From: Geoglobus acetivorans | Lineage (GTDB): Archaea > Halobacteriota > Archaeoglobi > Archaeoglobales > Archaeoglobaceae | NCBI RefSeq assembly: GCF_000789255.1 | Contig: NZ_CP009552.1 | Span: 124,001-188,000, forward strand | Length of the DNA stretch: 64,000 nucleotides | Direction of reading: 5' to 3' | In this document: piece after piece, positions 1-8,527 of the stretch | Position numbering within the stretch: position 1 is the stretch's first letter | Layout: each line of letters begins with the position of its first letter | The notes under the pieces: generated by a model | What the model was told of the DNA's origin: nothing | The model's input: the letters and a program-made list of their open reading frames with translations, nothing else | Databases searched by the model: none | Translations under genes and position numbers: made by a program

Positions 1-1
1 T

Positions 2-589
2 CTGCACGACTATTCGGACGTCAGAGAAATGGTCTACGGGTTCAGACACATTGAACTCAGCGATCTGGATATAGCGAGGAAAATAAAGCTGAAAGATGTG
101 CCACTGACACCCAAGGGAATTGAAATCGCAGGCAGAGTTATCCAGGCCTTCGAGGAGAACGCAGCCGCCCAGGGACCCTGTGAGTTCACGGCTTACAGGG
201 GAAGATTGTTTGAAAAGGACGTTGAAATCTTCGTTTTCGAGAGAGAAAATGCAAAGCTCTGCGGACCTGCATACGCAAATGAAATAGTCGTGCATGATGG
301 AAACATATATGGCGTCCCAAAGAACGAGAAGTTCAGAGAGCTGTTTGATGAGGGAGTCAGCACGGGGATAAGATATCTCGACTCGTTCGCTTACTGCGCT
401 GTAAGAAGGATAGAGGAAATGATAGCAGAGGGCAGAGAAGATGGAGAGGTCAGATCAAGAGTCGTTGAGAACCTGTCAGACATCAATCTGAAGCTCGAAG
501 AGGGTCTGATGAATTACCTGATATCAAGAGGGAAGAGCGTGGACGTGAGAGGACCCCTTTTCCTCAGCGTTGGGTTCAGATTGCTATGA
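2..589 (+). CDS. Conserved hypothetical protein, 5' end outside window
   Basis: The reading frame is open from the first bases of the window, so the true start lies upstream and only the C-terminal 195 or so residues are present. I do not recognise the family. It looks soluble, mixed alpha/beta, with three scattered cysteines and an acidic helical stretch (RRIEEMIAEGREDGE) near the middle; there is no membrane segment or signal peptide. Its stop codon overlaps the endonuclease V start by 4 bases (ATGA), which suggests co-transcription and translational coupling. An internal ATG at 29 exists, but the coding character continues to its left, so that is probably not the start. Confidence 0.75.
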   Translation: MHDYSDVREMVYGFRHIELSDLDIARKIKLKDVPLTPKGIEIAGRVIQAFEENAAAQGPCEFTAYRGRLFEKDVEIFVFERENAKLCGPAYANEIVVHDGNIYGVPKNEKFRELFDEGVSTGIRYLDSFAYCAVRRIEEMIAEGREDGEVRSRVVENLSDINLKLEEGLMNYLISRGKSVDVRGPLFLSVGFRLL

Positions 590-1245
590 ACCTCAAAAGG
601 CTCAGAGAAATACAGAACGAGATATCGAACAGAGTAACAATTTCCGAAGTGGAGGAAATAGAATATGTTGCAGGAGTTGATACCGCATTTTTCAGACACT
701 CAGGGACAGAATACGCAGTATCTTCAGCTGTACTCATGAGCTATCCTGAGCTTGAACTGATGATAGCTGAAAGCGTGGTCGATACCGTCGACTTCCCGTA
801 CATTCCCACGTACCTCATGTTCCGGGAGAGCAGAACCGCAATAAAAGCTCTGAAAAAGGTTTTGAGAGAGAAAACAGTGGTAATGGTGGACGGAAGCGGT
901 CTTGCCCATCCCAGAAGGTGTGGAATAGCCACATACATTGGAGTTGAACTTTCCCTGCCTGCAATAGGCATTACGAAAAAGAGGCTCTGCGGGGAAATTG
1001 CCGGGGAGGGTGACGTGAAAAAACTCATTGTGGACGGGGAACATGTTGGATATGAAATTCTCACCTGCAGGAGATGCAAACCGATTTACGTTTCAGTTGG
1101 GAACCGGATTACACCTGAAAAAGCTCTGGAAGTAGTGATGAACTGCCTGCGAGGCTACAAACTTCCGGAACCGGTAAGAATTGCGGACAAGTACTCGAAA
1201 AAAGTCAAATCACAGTATCTCTCCGATCTCGACTCCACCTTCTAA
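586..1245 (+). CDS. nfi: Endonuclease V (deoxyinosine 3' endonuclease)
   Basis: Cleaves DNA one nucleotide 3' of deoxyinosine, starting repair of deaminated adenine, a frequent lesion at high temperature. At 219 aa it has the usual family length. The catalytic signature is complete: D32 in GVDTAFF, the PYIP wedge at 71-74, E81, D102 in VDGSGLAHPRR and H108, followed by the GVELSLPAIGITKKRL core. It overlaps the preceding gene by 4 bases and converges tail-to-tail with the RHH-domain gene, sharing 36 bases of 3' coding sequence (1210-1245). Identification rests on motif order and is firm. Confidence 0.95.
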   Translation: MNLKRLREIQNEISNRVTISEVEEIEYVAGVDTAFFRHSGTEYAVSSAVLMSYPELELMIAESVVDTVDFPYIPTYLMFRESRTAIKALKKVLREKTVVMVDGSGLAHPRRCGIATYIGVELSLPAIGITKKRLCGEIAGEGDVKKLIVDGEHVGYEILTCRRCKPIYVSVGNRITPEKALEVVMNCLRGYKLPEPVRIADKYSKKVKSQYLSDLDSTF

Positions 1246-2061
1246 GGGAATCTGTTTTGCCGTGACGATGACGGCCGTTGCCGGACATCCTCTGTCCTCG
1301 GTGTCAGCGATATTCAGCTTTCCCCCTGCAACCGATGCGGCATACAGACATGCCTCCCTCACGCCGTCTCCCTTAACAGGGAAAATTGAGTTTGCCCTGC
1401 CCTCTGAAACCAGTTCTGCGAGCTTTCTGAACAGAGCAGTGTCGGGCAGCTCCCCACCGACCAGTTCACCACCACTCAGGATTTTTCCGTAGAGGAATAT
1501 TTTGTCACCCCTTTCAGGAACGTTCTTAACGCTCATGTCTCTGAGGCCGATTACTGCAGCGCCAAAGAAACTCTGGACAGTCTCTGCAAAATCCTCCGAA
1601 TCGGTAAGAACAACCCTCTCCCTGACCTTTTTCCTGAAGCTTCTGTAAAACTCAAGAGCATATTCCAGCTCATTTCCGGAGAAAAGAAGAATGGCGAGGG
1701 GTTTGCTGAACCTGCACAGACTTTCCACCTCAATCTGGTAGGCCATAATCTCCGCTACCCTCTCAACATCCACCCTCAACCAGTCCCCTTCCTTCCTGCC
1801 TATACCGCCATAAGCAACGCTGAAAACAGCCAGAGAGACATTGTTACCGAGATCGACAGATATGGCGTTTCTCTCGGCATACACATCCAGCTTTGGAGCC
1901 AGTAGTGAAGGCTTGAAGTAGAAGCCAATGTTTTCTATCAGAGAAAGATAAATCGTTATTGCCTGTCTTATAAGCTCACTTCTCGAAATCAGCAGTTTTG
2001 AGGAGATTTCGTCAAGCCTGTCAACGATGCTCTCATCGAGTCTCAGATTAACAACCTTCAT
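1210..2061 (-). CDS. Ribbon-helix-helix protein with large C-terminal domain
   Basis: Residues 1-45 form a clear ribbon-helix-helix (CopG/MetJ type) DNA-binding motif: a basic beta strand (KVVNLRLDE), then two helices with the typical RSELIRQAI segment. The remaining 240 residues are much longer than in ordinary RHH repressors. They contain a VDLGNNVSLAVFSVAYGG stretch that loosely recalls the N-terminal half of PurM/HypE-like AIR-synthase folds, a resemblance I hold only weakly. The start codon lies about 26 bases from an A/T-rich element at 2083-2091, so the mRNA is probably leaderless. It is divergent from fdhD across 38 bases, so the two may be co-controlled. Regulator of unknown target. 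Confidence 0.8.
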   Translation of the reverse strand: MKVVNLRLDESIVDRLDEISSKLLISRSELIRQAITIYLSLIENIGFYFKPSLLAPKLDVYAERNAISVDLGNNVSLAVFSVAYGGIGRKEGDWLRVDVERVAEIMAYQIEVESLCRFSKPLAILLFSGNELEYALEFYRSFRKKVRERVVLTDSEDFAETVQSFFGAAVIGLRDMSVKNVPERGDKIFLYGKILSGGELVGGELPDTALFRKLAELVSEGRANSIFPVKGDGVREACLYAASVAGGKLNIADTEDRGCPATAVIVTAKQIPLEGGVEIGEIL

Positions 2062-2099
2062 CGCAACTCTTTAATTCACCGGTAAATAAAAAGTTCTGG

Positions 2100-2768
2100 A
2101 TGGAAATTTTCGAGGTGGGGAAGAGACTCGAAATCGGAAAAGAATTCGAATTCAAGATAATTGCTGGAAACAGAGTCATCAGACTATTCTGCACCCCCGT
2201 AAATCTGGAAGAACTCGTTATGGGTTTTCTGATCACTGAAGGGCTATCCTCCAGTCCGGAGGTTATTGTCGAGGGAGATGTTGCGGTTGCGAAGGTTGAC
2301 AGGAACTTCGACACGGCAATAAACTCCTCCGGATGTGCGGGAGTCTACGTTGATGAAAAACTGAACCCCGTAAAACCCGGTTTCAGGTTCAGCATGAACT
2401 TTATAGAGAATTTTGTTGAAAAGCTTGAGGGAGACTATTACAGGAGAACGCGTGCATACCACACCGCCCTCGTCATCAGCAAAAATGGTGACTTTGTCAG
2501 AGCGTTTGATGTTGGACGGCACAATGCGGTGGACAAGGCAATAGGGCTGGCCTACAGGAACAGGTTCGATTTTTCAAGTTCCTTCCTTCTGCTTTCGGGA
2601 AGGATAACTGCGGGAATAGTGAAGAAGTGCATTCGTGCGGGAATTCCACTCGTTGTTTCAAAAGCTGCAATACTCGATCTTGCGGTGGATTACTGCAAAA
2701 AATATGGCCTGTCAGCAGTTTCATTTGCCACGGGACTTGCATTAAACAGCGGAGCTATTGAGGCCTGA
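2100..2768 (+). CDS. fdhD: FdhD sulfur carrier protein for molybdo/tungsto-enzymes
   Basis: FdhD transfers sulfur from a cysteine desulfurase to the bis-MGD cofactor of formate dehydrogenase and related Mo/W enzymes. The 222-aa protein shows the family hallmarks: AFDVGRHNAVDK in the centre and LSGRITAGIVKKC followed by GIPLVVSKAA near the C-terminus. The conserved cysteine region reads SSGCAG with one cysteine (C79), whereas E. coli FdhD has CxxC there; the single-Cys form occurs in other family members. A TTTAAT element near 2070 places the transcript start at about the ATG, so it is probably leaderless. Its last 14 bases overlap the convergent DtxR gene. No formate dehydrogenase gene is in the window. 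Confidence 0.92.
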   Translation: MEIFEVGKRLEIGKEFEFKIIAGNRVIRLFCTPVNLEELVMGFLITEGLSSSPEVIVEGDVAVAKVDRNFDTAINSSGCAGVYVDEKLNPVKPGFRFSMNFIENFVEKLEGDYYRRTRAYHTALVISKNGDFVRAFDVGRHNAVDKAIGLAYRNRFDFSSSFLLLSGRITAGIVKKCIRAGIPLVVSKAAILDLAVDYCKKYGLSAVSFATGLALNSGAIEA

Positions 2769-3327
2769 GGAGGATCAGCCTTTTCACCCCATCGTCGACC
2801 ATCAGTTCCCCGGCATCCGTCACAAGCATGCCATTTTTCACCTCCACTTCTTTCCCCGGATGAATCCCCGCTTTTTCCATGAAGAGGGGGGCAACGATAA
2901 CAACATATCTGCCATCCTCAGCCTCCTCAAGCGTGCATGTGCTTTCAATGCAGATGTCACAAACGTCGCAGTAGCCAGATATGACCCTGCATATCCTGTC
3001 GATTACGTCCTCATTCGCAATATGCTCAAGCGTGCAGCTCAGACCGTGAGCAGTTTCGTCATCCAGGCCAAAAAAGTCCGTGAAGAATTTTTTAAACACA
3101 ATGTAGTTTTTCTTGATTCGCTCTGCCACATCCAGACCCTTCCTGGTGAGCGTTGCGCCCTTATACGGCTGGTAATCCACATAACCCATCTCACTCAGCT
3201 TGTTGAGCATCTCCGTAACACTCGAAGGCTTTATGTTGAGTCGCTCCGCAATTTCCTTTGTCTTTGCCACCCTGCCTGATTTCTGAATGTCGTAAATGGT
3301 CTCGAGATATTCCTCAATCCTTTCCAT
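2755..3327 (-). CDS. DtxR/MntR-family metal-dependent transcriptional regulator
   Basis: A 190-aa protein with an N-terminal winged helix (residues 1-65; IEEYLETIYDIQK, AERLNIKPSSVTEMLNKLSEMG), a helical metal-binding/dimerisation domain (70-125; the LSCTLEHIANEDVIDRI segment carries the usual Cys-Glu-His ligands) and a C-terminal FeoA/SH3-like domain (about 125-190). It senses Fe2+ or Mn2+ and represses transport or oxidative genes. Where most archaeal relatives have a CPHG-type segment, this one has CDVCDIC, a compact three-Cys cluster with a fourth Cys shortly after, which may bind an extra metal. It follows the zinc-ribbon gene at 3327 with a 1-base junction and ends inside fdhD. Confidence 0.9.
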   Translation of the reverse strand: MERIEEYLETIYDIQKSGRVAKTKEIAERLNIKPSSVTEMLNKLSEMGYVDYQPYKGATLTRKGLDVAERIKKNYIVFKKFFTDFFGLDDETAHGLSCTLEHIANEDVIDRICRVISGYCDVCDICIESTCTLEEAEDGRYVVIVAPLFMEKAGIHPGKEVEVKNGMLVTDAGELMVDDGVKRLILLRPQ

Positions 3328-3497
3328 TACAGTTCACCGAAAAATATTCCTCTTCTTTTCACCACTCTCCGGCTGCCGCAAAAGGGACAGAACAGGTTGG
3401 GGATGTGTAGTGGACCACTGTAGCCTGTTGTCTTTCTTATCCTAATATCAAACTCACTACCGCACCTCGAACAGTAAAGCTCGTTGAGTTCCCTCAT
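3327..3497 (-). CDS. Small zinc-ribbon protein (56 aa)
   Basis: Two CxxCG-type knuckles (CSRCGSEFD and CPFCGSRRV) make a classical zinc ribbon of about 45 residues. I chose the ATG at 3497 because GGAGA (3508-3512) sits 10 bases before it and it falls just after the ABC ATPase stop (3514); longer versions would overlap the ATPase. It is the middle gene of a leftward set ATPase - zinc ribbon - DtxR. The function is unknown; the tiny size suits a protein-protein or nucleic-acid-binding accessory role. Confidence 0.75.
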   Translation of the reverse strand: MRELNELYCSRCGSEFDIRIRKTTGYSGPLHIPNLFCPFCGSRRVVKRRGIFFGEL

Positions 3498-3513
3498 TAT
3501 CCAGAATTCTCCA

Positions 3514-4368
3514 TCAGTCCATAATACTTTTTCCATCTGTAAGTGTGAAGTATATCTCCTCCAGCCTCGGAACCCTTGTTTCAATGGATATTATTTCACC
3601 ACCGTTTTCAGTAATCTCCGCAAGAAGCCTGTTAACATCCCTGACATCTTCAAAGACGTCTTCAAATTCCCTTTCCCCTATTCTGTAGCTCACCATGTAC
3701 TTTTTCATTCTATCCCTGAGAGCGTCAAGCTCCCCGAAATACAGAACCCTCCCTTTCTTTATTATGAGAAGCAGGTCGCAGGCGGATTCGACGTAGAACA
3801 TGTTGTGGGCAGAAAAAACCACCGTCTTTCCCTGTTTGCCCAAATCTCTCACATACTCCGTAACAAACAGAGATGTAGATGGGTCGAGACCGCTTGTTGG
3901 CTCATCATATATCAGATACTCGGGATCGTGCACCAAGGTTCTGGCTATTGAGAGCTTCCGTTTCATACCCTTCGAAAACTCGCCCACAGGTTTATCATCA
4001 GGAAGGTTGAGGGTTTCCAGAAGTTCGTAAATCCTCTTTTCGGCCATATCCGCATCCACACCGTAAATCTCTGCAAAAACCCTGAGATACTCCTTAGCGT
4101 TGAGATTGTCGTAGAGCGCGTCAAATTCCGGAAGATATCCAATTTTCCTTTTGATGGCATTCAGATTTTCGAACAGATTTCTGCCATCGTAATGTATTTC
4201 GCCAGAAGTTGGTGTGAGAAGCCCGACAAGCATTTTGAGCGTTGTGGATTTTCCGGCACCATTTTCCCCAATAACTCCAAGAACTTCCCCTTTTCCAACC
4301 TCAAAGCTTATTCCATTCACGGCCAGAAATTCGCCATATTTCTTCGTGAGATTGATCGCTCTGAGCAT
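3514..4368 (-). CDS. ABC transporter ATP-binding protein (ABC-2 exporter type)
   Basis: A 284-aa ATPase with Walker A GENGAGKS (34-41), signature FSKGMKRK (131-138), Walker B YLIYDEP (151-157) and an H-loop (SAHNM). The domain arrangement and the C-terminal tail of about 70 residues match NatA/CcmA-like ATPases that partner ABC-2 permeases. The ATG at 4368 is preferred over longer starts because residues before it do not look like an ABC domain and a TATA element (4390-4398) is exactly 26 bases away, implying a leaderless transcript. The divergent permease genes at 4418 and 6073 are the evident partners, although they lie on the opposite strand. Confidence 0.93.
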   Translation of the reverse strand: MLRAINLTKKYGEFLAVNGISFEVGKGEVLGVIGENGAGKSTTLKMLVGLLTPTSGEIHYDGRNLFENLNAIKRKIGYLPEFDALYDNLNAKEYLRVFAEIYGVDADMAEKRIYELLETLNLPDDKPVGEFSKGMKRKLSIARTLVHDPEYLIYDEPTSGLDPSTSLFVTEYVRDLGKQGKTVVFSAHNMFYVESACDLLLIIKKGRVLYFGELDALRDRMKKYMVSYRIGEREFEDVFEDVRDVNRLLAEITENGGEIISIETRVPRLEEIYFTLTDGKSIMD

Positions 4369-4389
4369 CAGACAGATACTGGGAAAAGA

Positions 4390-4398
4390 ATTTATTAA
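4390..4398. promoter_or_regulatory. Shared symmetric TATA box between ABC ATPase and permease
   Basis: TTTATTAAA reads as a TATA box in both directions. Its centre (4394) is 26 bases from the ATPase ATG (4368) and 24 bases from the permease GTG (4418), the distance expected for archaeal leaderless transcription both ways. One element therefore probably drives the two halves of the exporter. Confidence 0.6.
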
Positions 4399-4417
4399 AC
4401 TTTGTTTGAGTTCTCCT

Positions 4418-6076
4418 GTGCTGCCACTCATAAAAGCTGAGTTCAGGAAAGGCAGGAAGAAGTTCACAAATAAATTCAGGCTCCTCATTGCAGTAACTGC
4501 ACTATTATCACTGGTGGCATCCATTGTATCGTATAACTACGGATTCCTCTCAGATTCCTGGATATACACATCCGCAAGCGACGTTTACGAAATTGAAAAC
4601 AGACTGTTCACCCATATTCTTGTCGATGGTCAGCAGGAAGGTATGGATTTGCTGAAAAACGGTGAATCGGACGTTTTTATAACAGGGAACAGGATATTCA
4701 TCACAGATTCGTTCAAATCCCAGTCTGCGGGAGAGGAAATGAAAAACTACATCAAAAACGAGTTCACAAAATGGCTGTACGAGAACTACGGTACCGGAGC
4801 ATTTCCAGTATTCGTAAGGGCAGAATACCTTGAAAGAAAGCAACCTCAAGCTCTTTCACCCAAACCAATCTCCCAAGAAACGATCAAACAGCTGGAGAAA
4901 CGTTCCAAACAGAAAAATCAGGTAACCGAAGATGAGCAGAAAGCCCAGATAGAGAAAAAAATCCAGCAGAGCTTAACTGAAAATGGCAGAAAATCAGCCA
5001 TACTGCCCGAAAAGCAGGAAACAGGATACGATACTCCGGACACGTTCAGTCCACCATCCCTGATTTCGAAGATGGTCATCGCTTTCATCTTCATCATTCC
5101 GTCTCTCTTCTCGATGCAGCTGTACACCTCATCCCTTGCCGAAGACGTTAGGATGCGGAGAATGGAAGTCCTGCTATCCGCTCCATTTTCGCCATACTCA
5201 CTGATATTCCAGAAACTGCTCCCATATTTCATCATCTCAGTAGCAATGATAGCGACGACATCGATCGTTTTCAGGGTGAACGGACTGCTCTTCATGCTGT
5301 TCCCCCTTCTTGCATTTCTATCATTTCAAACGTTCATAGCACTCAATTCGAGATCATACCGAGAACTCACATTTCTGATCCTTGTCTTCAACCTGTTCCT
5401 CATCATCTACCTCATACTTCCGTCAGTTTTTTCGGGAATTGCGTTATCAGACCTTTCTCCAGTAACATTCCTCCTCAGGGACCTTTCCGGGGAGAAAATC
5501 AGTTTTCAGGATTTCATTTTCTCGAACTTGATCCTTGCCGGCTTTACAATCATGGGATTCGTTCTGTCGGCCAGCTCCCTGAATATCGAAACCCTTTACA
5601 GTCCCAGGTCACCCTTTGGCAGACTTGCAGATGTACTTGGGAATTCCGCAGAGAAAGACCTGAACGCATTTTTCCTTGCGTTCCTGTCAGTATTTCTCGC
5701 CCTTTTTCTTGAATTCTTTTTACTGTTTTTTGGCCTGTCAGTCCCCATAATAACCTCATTCGCCCTGATAATGCTCGGCGTGGCGGTTATCGAGGAGGCA
5801 TTAAAATCGATACTGATATTTCCGTCGCTGAGTCTGAAAAGGGCTGTGATTGTGGCTTCAGGATTCTTCATCGCCGAAAAGGGCATTCTGTTCCTCGAGG
5901 CGTTCAAGGACTACAGCATGGTGTTGCCCGGTGAACTGCTCATCTTCCCGCTGCTTTTACACATAACCGCATCCTCATCCTTTGCTGTCGTTTCTAAGAG
6001 AAGCTGGAAAGCGGGATACGTTCTGGCGGTGGCGATCCACTTCGCATACAATTACTACATGGTGATGGGCACATGA
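4418..6076 (+). CDS. ABC-2 type permease with C-terminal PrsW/CPBP-like membrane domain
   Basis: A 552-aa protein. Residues 1-290 follow the NatB/ABC-2 plan: an N-terminal transmembrane helix, a long extracytoplasmic loop (about 50-200, with a charged Gln/Lys-rich stretch) and return to membrane helices with the ABC-2 segment RMRRMEVLLSAPFSPYSL. After five or six helices a second membrane unit (about 410-552) carries VIEEALKSILIF and, near the end, VAIHFAYNYYM, the EExxK plus late His-(x)n-Asn pattern seen in PrsW/CPBP-type intramembrane proteases. The GTG at 4418 fits the shared TATA box; the upstream in-frame residues are antisense to the ATPase and unlikely to be translated. It overlaps the next permease by 4 bases. 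Confidence 0.8.
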   Translation: MLPLIKAEFRKGRKKFTNKFRLLIAVTALLSLVASIVSYNYGFLSDSWIYTSASDVYEIENRLFTHILVDGQQEGMDLLKNGESDVFITGNRIFITDSFKSQSAGEEMKNYIKNEFTKWLYENYGTGAFPVFVRAEYLERKQPQALSPKPISQETIKQLEKRSKQKNQVTEDEQKAQIEKKIQQSLTENGRKSAILPEKQETGYDTPDTFSPPSLISKMVIAFIFIIPSLFSMQLYTSSLAEDVRMRRMEVLLSAPFSPYSLIFQKLLPYFIISVAMIATTSIVFRVNGLLFMLFPLLAFLSFQTFIALNSRSYRELTFLILVFNLFLIIYLILPSVFSGIALSDLSPVTFLLRDLSGEKISFQDFIFSNLILAGFTIMGFVLSASSLNIETLYSPRSPFGRLADVLGNSAEKDLNAFFLAFLSVFLALFLEFFLLFFGLSVPIITSFALIMLGVAVIEEALKSILIFPSLSLKRAVIVASGFFIAEKGILFLEAFKDYSMVLPGELLIFPLLLHITASSSFAVVSKRSWKAGYVLAVAIHFAYNYYMVMGT

Positions 6077-7098
6077 AAGCGATGATCAGGAAGGATCTCA
6101 GGCTCATAGTAAGGGAAAGAACCATCATGTCTGCCATAGCCATACTGATTTTCATCGCCTCATTCACGTCTGTAATAACGTTCGGGCTTCTTGTCCTTTA
6201 CAAACCGGATTCGGTTGCCACAGGCAGCGTCAGAATTGGGGTTGCGGGAAACTGTCCGGTCCTGAAATCGTTTGCTGACGAAAGGTACCCAGAACTTGAA
6301 GATGCGTTAAACGATTTCTATGCCGGAAAGATAGATGCCGTGCTTTATTTGCCGGAAGAGAATTACACCTCTGCCAATTTCGTCACAGTATTTCTCCCGA
6401 AAAACGAGATCACCGGAATACTGGCAGGCACGCAGGTCAAGGAGATTCTGCAGAAATACCAGAAGGCAATGAGGGAAAGACGGGGAATTCCTGGAGATGA
6501 CGGGTTCAGAGTTTACAGTCTCGATGGCGGAAAAGCCGAACTCCGTGAAGGCTCTTCCATGACATTCCGGTTCATTTATGCCATACTCATCCCGCTGCTT
6601 TTAATCACAACAGCAATAATTGCAGGAGGACTTGTGATAGACCTGATAAGTGAAGAGTACGAGACCAGGACTCTTGATGTCATCCTGTCAACACCCATGT
6701 CGATAACGGATTTCATATCTGCCAAGGTTTTTTCGGCTCTTATTGTGTCGGCTGTCCTGTCTGCTGTATGGGTGTTTCTGCTCCACGTAAACACGGGCAT
6801 TTTCCGCCCAGTACTTCTTCTCATCCTGTCAGTATCATTTTCGATGATTTTCGCATCCATAGGAGCCATCATATCCTCAGGACTGAAGGACAGAGAGAGA
6901 AGTCAGCTCGTATTCTCCATACTTTCTGTTTCAATCGTTACTGTGTCATTCACACACCCATCAATGATTTCAGGAGTTTCAGCCAGAATCTCCGCTGGAA
7001 GTTACCTGCAGCCATGGGAATTTCTGATCTATCCTGTTCTCGGATCGGTTCTGATGCTCTTATCGATTAAGTTCTCTGAAAAACTGATAAAAGGTTAA
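6073..7098 (+). CDS. ABC-2 type transporter permease
   Basis: 341 aa. An N-terminal cytoplasmic KDLRLIVRERT segment precedes TM1, followed by an extracytoplasmic domain of about 130 residues and then five or six helices, with the coupling segment YETRTLDVILSTPMSITDFI between the first two helices of the core. This is the standard architecture of NatB/ABC-2 export permeases. It overlaps the preceding permease gene by 4 bases, so the two probably form a heterodimer driven by the divergent ATPase. The substrate cannot be told from sequence. Its stop meets the RuBisCO stop tail-to-tail. Confidence 0.88.
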   Translation: MKAMIRKDLRLIVRERTIMSAIAILIFIASFTSVITFGLLVLYKPDSVATGSVRIGVAGNCPVLKSFADERYPELEDALNDFYAGKIDAVLYLPEENYTSANFVTVFLPKNEITGILAGTQVKEILQKYQKAMRERRGIPGDDGFRVYSLDGGKAELREGSSMTFRFIYAILIPLLLITTAIIAGGLVIDLISEEYETRTLDVILSTPMSITDFISAKVFSALIVSAVLSAVWVFLLHVNTGIFRPVLLLILSVSFSMIFASIGAIISSGLKDRERSQLVFSILSVSIVTVSFTHPSMISGVSARISAGSYLQPWEFLIYPVLGSVLMLLSIKFSEKLIKG

Positions 7099-8429
7099 AT
7101 TGGGGTTTCTGTTCCCCACTTTTCAAGCGCCCTTGCTAGCTCACTATGCGACTTTGCATATTCTTCAAGAGGGATGTTCTGAACAATCGCCTCCAGAGCC
7201 TGTCTCACCGCCCTTGCTCCAGAACCCGGTCCGTCTGGATGTCCTATGGTTCCACCGCCAAGCTGAAGAACTATGTCGGTGCCAAGCGCCTCAATAACCT
7301 TCGGCAGTATGCCGGGATGGAGCCCTCCAGAGCTCGTGGGGAAAGCCGGTTTTATGCCGTAAAACTTTTGCTCCAAGTGGAAAACATCACCGTCTTCAGG
7401 AACATAGCGATTTTCCCTCAGAACCTTTGTGTTCTGCAGCACATCCCATTTCTTTCCTTCAAGCTTTCCTGCTCCCGCAGTTCCAACATGAAGCTGGTCA
7501 ATCCCTACAAGCCGGTACAGTTTTGCAAGAACGAACATGGAAATCCCGTGCCGGGGATTTCTTGTCATCGCCGCATGCATCGCCCTGTGCCCGTGTATCG
7601 CAATGTCGTAATCCTCTGCAAGGTCCCTTATGTACTCAAGCACAGCCCATCCGCTTATGACAACATCAACCATTGCATGTTTCAGTGAAAGCTCCGACAG
7701 AAGTTCAAGTCGGTACTCCATATCCCTTACATCACCTGTTATGTTTGCAAACCAGGTCTTTTTCTCCCCGGTCTCGTTCTCAACTTTCTCGATGATATTC
7801 GCCATCACTTCTGCCCTTTCCTCAAACCTGTTGTACCAGGGCGATGCCAGATTTTCGTCGTCTTTCACAAAATCTGCCCCTGACAAAAGAAGCTCCTCAG
7901 CGAGAGAGTACAGCTCCTCTGGAGAGTAGCCAACCTTCGGTTTGGGCACAACACCGTAGATTGGCCTTTCCTTTATGTCAAGCATTTTTCTAACTCCTTC
8001 AATACCAAATGCTGGCCCATTAAATTCCCGTATGATTTTTTCAGGAAAGTACAGATCCTCAAGCCTGAGTCCATTTACCCTCCTCATTCCAAACACATTT
8101 CCCGCTATTGATGCAAGGAGGGCTGGCAGGTTGTTTTCCTCAAAAGCATGAGACGGATAGGCTATTTTCACCATCCAGCTTCCATCGCCCATGTCGTGGA
8201 AATCGTATGCCTTTGCAGACAGGTCCTCCCATCTCTCCATCTCATACCACGGGTAAAGGGTCGTCCAGGTACCCGTCGAGCTTTCTGCAGCCACACCGCC
8301 GGCAGCCTGCTCGATTGTATAGCCTTCAGCAGGCGTAATCCTGAAAACTGCGACCACATCCCTCTTGTAATTCGGTTCGTAATCCTTATCCACGTAGTAA
8401 TCATATATCTTGTCAAACCTCTCTGTCAT
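7095..8429 (-). CDS. rbcL: Ribulose-1,5-bisphosphate carboxylase, archaeal form III
   Basis: Fixes CO2 onto ribulose-1,5-bisphosphate, in archaea mainly derived from AMP/nucleoside phosphates. At 444 aa it has the large-subunit length; there is no small subunit gene. Active-site elements are intact: VVPKPKVG (K163, K165), the carbamylated lysine in GADFVKDDEN (K189, D191, E192), IHGHRAMHAA, loop 6 GKLEG (K322), SSGG and GGGTIGHPDG. Conservation of these residues separates it from RuBisCO-like proteins. The ATG at 8429 has GGGGTGG a few bases upstream; the longer version adds residues not seen in the family. The other AMP-pathway enzymes (AMP phosphorylase, R15P isomerase) are not in the window. 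Confidence 0.95.
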   Translation of the reverse strand: MTERFDKIYDYYVDKDYEPNYKRDVVAVFRITPAEGYTIEQAAGGVAAESSTGTWTTLYPWYEMERWEDLSAKAYDFHDMGDGSWMVKIAYPSHAFEENNLPALLASIAGNVFGMRRVNGLRLEDLYFPEKIIREFNGPAFGIEGVRKMLDIKERPIYGVVPKPKVGYSPEELYSLAEELLLSGADFVKDDENLASPWYNRFEERAEVMANIIEKVENETGEKKTWFANITGDVRDMEYRLELLSELSLKHAMVDVVISGWAVLEYIRDLAEDYDIAIHGHRAMHAAMTRNPRHGISMFVLAKLYRLVGIDQLHVGTAGAGKLEGKKWDVLQNTKVLRENRYVPEDGDVFHLEQKFYGIKPAFPTSSGGLHPGILPKVIEALGTDIVLQLGGGTIGHPDGPGSGARAVRQALEAIVQNIPLEEYAKSHSELARALEKWGTETPI

Positions 8430-8527
8430 TGTTCCACCCCTTCCAGAGTTTATCAAACCCAAATATTAATTTATTCGTCCAGAGTGGCGGCGAAAAAAAT
8501 TTTGTATTGAAACGCAAAGTTCGGTTT

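Noticed and set aside
2048-2522. Minus-strand frames opposite fdhD
   Set aside because: They are shadows of a gene with strong family motifs and have no promoter or ribosome site of their own.
7100-8510. Several plus-strand frames of 65-180 codons opposite RuBisCO
   Set aside because: Antisense to a fully conserved enzyme; composition is low-quality and no family resemblance is seen.
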